From Lachnospiraceae bacterium (GTDB taxonomy: Bacteria; Bacillota; Clostridia; Lachnospirales; Lachnospiraceae), in NCBI GenBank assembly GCA_024693135.1, contig JAILLN010000013.1, forward strand, positions 62,001 through 126,000: a DNA stretch of 64,000 nt, in the 5' to 3' direction. The notes below the pieces were generated by a model, which searched no databases, had not been told where the DNA came from, and was given only the letters and a program-made list of their open reading frames with translations. Each line of letters starts with the position of its first letter. Within the stretch, counting starts at the first letter, position 1. Below are positions 63,130 to 64,000 of the stretch, piece by piece. The position numbers were made by a program, and so were the translations under genes.

Positions 63130-63590
63130 GGATCTTCTGCCCCGCTCTGAAGCTTCGATACCGCATCCTGAAGCTCTTTGATCCTTTCGGCCTGCTCATT
63201 GACCAGGAGCTGCTGGTTCTGCGAGAAATCATGAAGGCTGTTAAGCTTGCTGTTCAGCCTCAGGATGGAAAATATGGCAAATATCATGAACAGAAAAATA
63301 ACCGCATATCCGGCAAGGATCAGCCTCCATTTCCCTTTCTGGCTCAAAATATCGATATCCTCCTCTCCCTCTTTCGGGCAGACCGTTCCGATCCGCCCCG
63401 AAGCCCACTCCAGTACCGGGGATGCGCAAAGCAGGACCGCTCCCGACAAAAAAGCGGCATCCTGAAGCCCCCCTGTCTTGAAAAATGCCGGCAATGCTAG
63501 GAATGCCGGCAAAAGACAACAAAGCAGGATCCTGGTTTCCTTCCGATCCATTAAAAACAGGGCAAGAAGCCCAAGCAGTGCCAGGGTCAT
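63126..63590 (-). CDS. Small membrane protein with C-terminal coiled coil
   Basis: A 154-residue protein of unknown family. Four hydrophobic stretches are visible: TLALLGLLALFLM, ILLCCLLPAFLALPAFF, DAAFLSGAVLLCASPVL, and LILAGYAVIFLFMIFAIFSI. The last 45 residues (LNSKLNSLHDFSQNQQLLVNEQAERIKELQDAVSKL) form a predicted coiled coil facing one side of the membrane. It is coupled by ATGA overlaps to both neighbours, so it belongs to the polysaccharide unit; the coiled coil suggests a protein-protein role. Confidence 0.75.
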   Translation of the reverse strand: MTLALLGLLALFLMDRKETRILLCCLLPAFLALPAFFKTGGLQDAAFLSGAVLLCASPVLEWASGRIGTVCPKEGEEDIDILSQKGKWRLILAGYAVIFLFMIFAIFSILRLNSKLNSLHDFSQNQQLLVNEQAERIKELQDAVSKLQSGAEDP

Positions 63591-64000
63591 TTTTTCAGAT
63601 CCTTCTCATCCTGGCTTAAATACCATTCATAAGTCCTGCGGATCCCATCCCGGAGGGAGACCTTTTCCGTAAAGCCGATCTCACGGAGCTTATCCACGTT
63701 CAGCAGCTTTCGGGGGGTACCATCCGGCATGGATGCATCCCACCGGATCTCTCCTTCATATCCCACGATCTCCTTCACGAGCCCGGCCAGCTCCTTAATG
63801 GAGATCTCCTTTCCGGTTCCGATATTGACATGCTGCAGCCCGCTGTATTTTTCCAAAAGGCAGATGCAGGCATCCGCCATATCGTCCACATAGAGAAACT
63901 CCCTCATGGGCTTCCCGGTGCCCCAAAGGGTGACGCTGCCGTCCCCCTTCCGCTTTGCATCATCAAATTTCCGGATCAGGGCAGGCATCACATGGCCGCT
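63587..64000 (-). CDS. fcl: GDP-L-fucose synthase, C-terminal part (cut by the window edge)
   Basis: The visible 137 residues begin SGHVMPALIRKFDDAK and continue VTLWGTGKPMREFLYVDDMADA, HVNIGTGKEISIKELA and WDASMPDGTPRKLLNVDKL, all signatures of GDP-fucose synthase (GDP-4-keto-6-deoxymannose epimerase/reductase, an extended SDR). The N-terminal half, with the NADP-binding site and catalytic Tyr-Lys, lies outside the window. It points to GDP-fucose as one donor for this polysaccharide. Its stop overlaps the next gene by ATGA. Confidence 0.92.
   Translation of the reverse strand, partial: SGHVMPALIRKFDDAKRKGDGSVTLWGTGKPMREFLYVDDMADACICLLEKYSGLQHVNIGTGKEISIKELAGLVKEIVGYEGEIRWDASMPDGTPRKLLNVDKLREIGFTEKVSLRDGIRRTYEWYLSQDEKDLKK

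Noticed and set aside
52842-64000. Horizontally acquired polysaccharide island
   Set aside because: The operon type is often mobile, but I see no transposase, integrase, direct repeat or clear change in base composition at the left boundary, and the right boundary is outside the window.

Overview
The window looks like a chromosomal segment of a Clostridia species, most probably a member of the Lachnospiraceae. The reasons are the mix of Firmicutes housekeeping genes (two-DnaD-domain protein with a DnaC-like loader, SpoVG, long-form HPF, paired GlgC/GlgD), a SAM-I riboswitch in front of metK, a BirA without an N-terminal helix-turn-helix, and several small families I associate with that group. 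Base composition is moderate and even throughout. I see no insertion sequence, prophage, CRISPR array, rRNA operon or sign of recent transfer.

Layout. 0-5.3 kb (minus strand): start of a probable dusB, a DUF6145-like gene, birA, a small membrane protein, argF, an SPFH/NfeD pair and an exported SH3/SleB-like wall hydrolase, tightly packed with ATGA-type overlaps. 5.3-10.6 kb (minus): RNA methyltransferase, pfkA, dnaE. 10.65-12.1 kb (plus): SAM-I riboswitch and metK, ending at a strong bidirectional terminator facing murA. 12.3-16.8 kb: murA, an Arg/Asp-rich membrane-anchored protein and a small alarmone synthetase (minus), then an 88-residue conserved small protein and a TrhA/hemolysin III protein (plus). 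16.8-34.7 kb is a long minus-strand block: Orn/Lys/Arg decarboxylase, aconitase-like hydratase, glgP, ileS, pncB, mfd, pth, spoVG, glgD, glgC. 34.8-40.2 kb (plus): murC, a DnaA-box-like cluster, dnaD, dnaC, a long PRPP-synthetase-like gene and queT. 40.1-49.3 kb (minus): a large anchored protein of unknown function, a metal-export operon (ArsR, HMA protein, P-type ATPase), mscL, tRNA-Val and carB. 49.6-52.7 kb: a polytopic membrane protein, a PPIase lipoprotein and hpf. 52.8-64 kb (minus): a compressed exopolysaccharide/capsule operon that continues past the right edge.

How the parts work together. The polysaccharide operon reads from a GDP-fucose synthase (cut by the window edge) through membrane proteins, four glycosyltransferases and the initiating sugar-1-phosphate transferase to two polymerase-like proteins flanking a Wzx-type flippase, so it can supply priming, chain extension, export and polymerisation. 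GlgC/GlgD make ADP-glucose for glycogen and GlgP degrades glycogen. MurA and MurC serve peptidoglycan synthesis. The DnaD-DnaC pair probably loads the replicative helicase. ArsR, HMA and the ATPase form a metal sensing and efflux unit.

I found no clearly new multi-gene system. The observations most worth checking are a probable membrane protein gene cut by one in-frame TGA (62062), probable leaderless starts of murC and of the 863-residue gene, a DnaA-box-like cluster ahead of dnaD-dnaC, two paralogous polymerases bracketing a flippase, and the 863-residue protein itself with its degenerate C39-like end. All calls are from reading the sequence; no database search was run.
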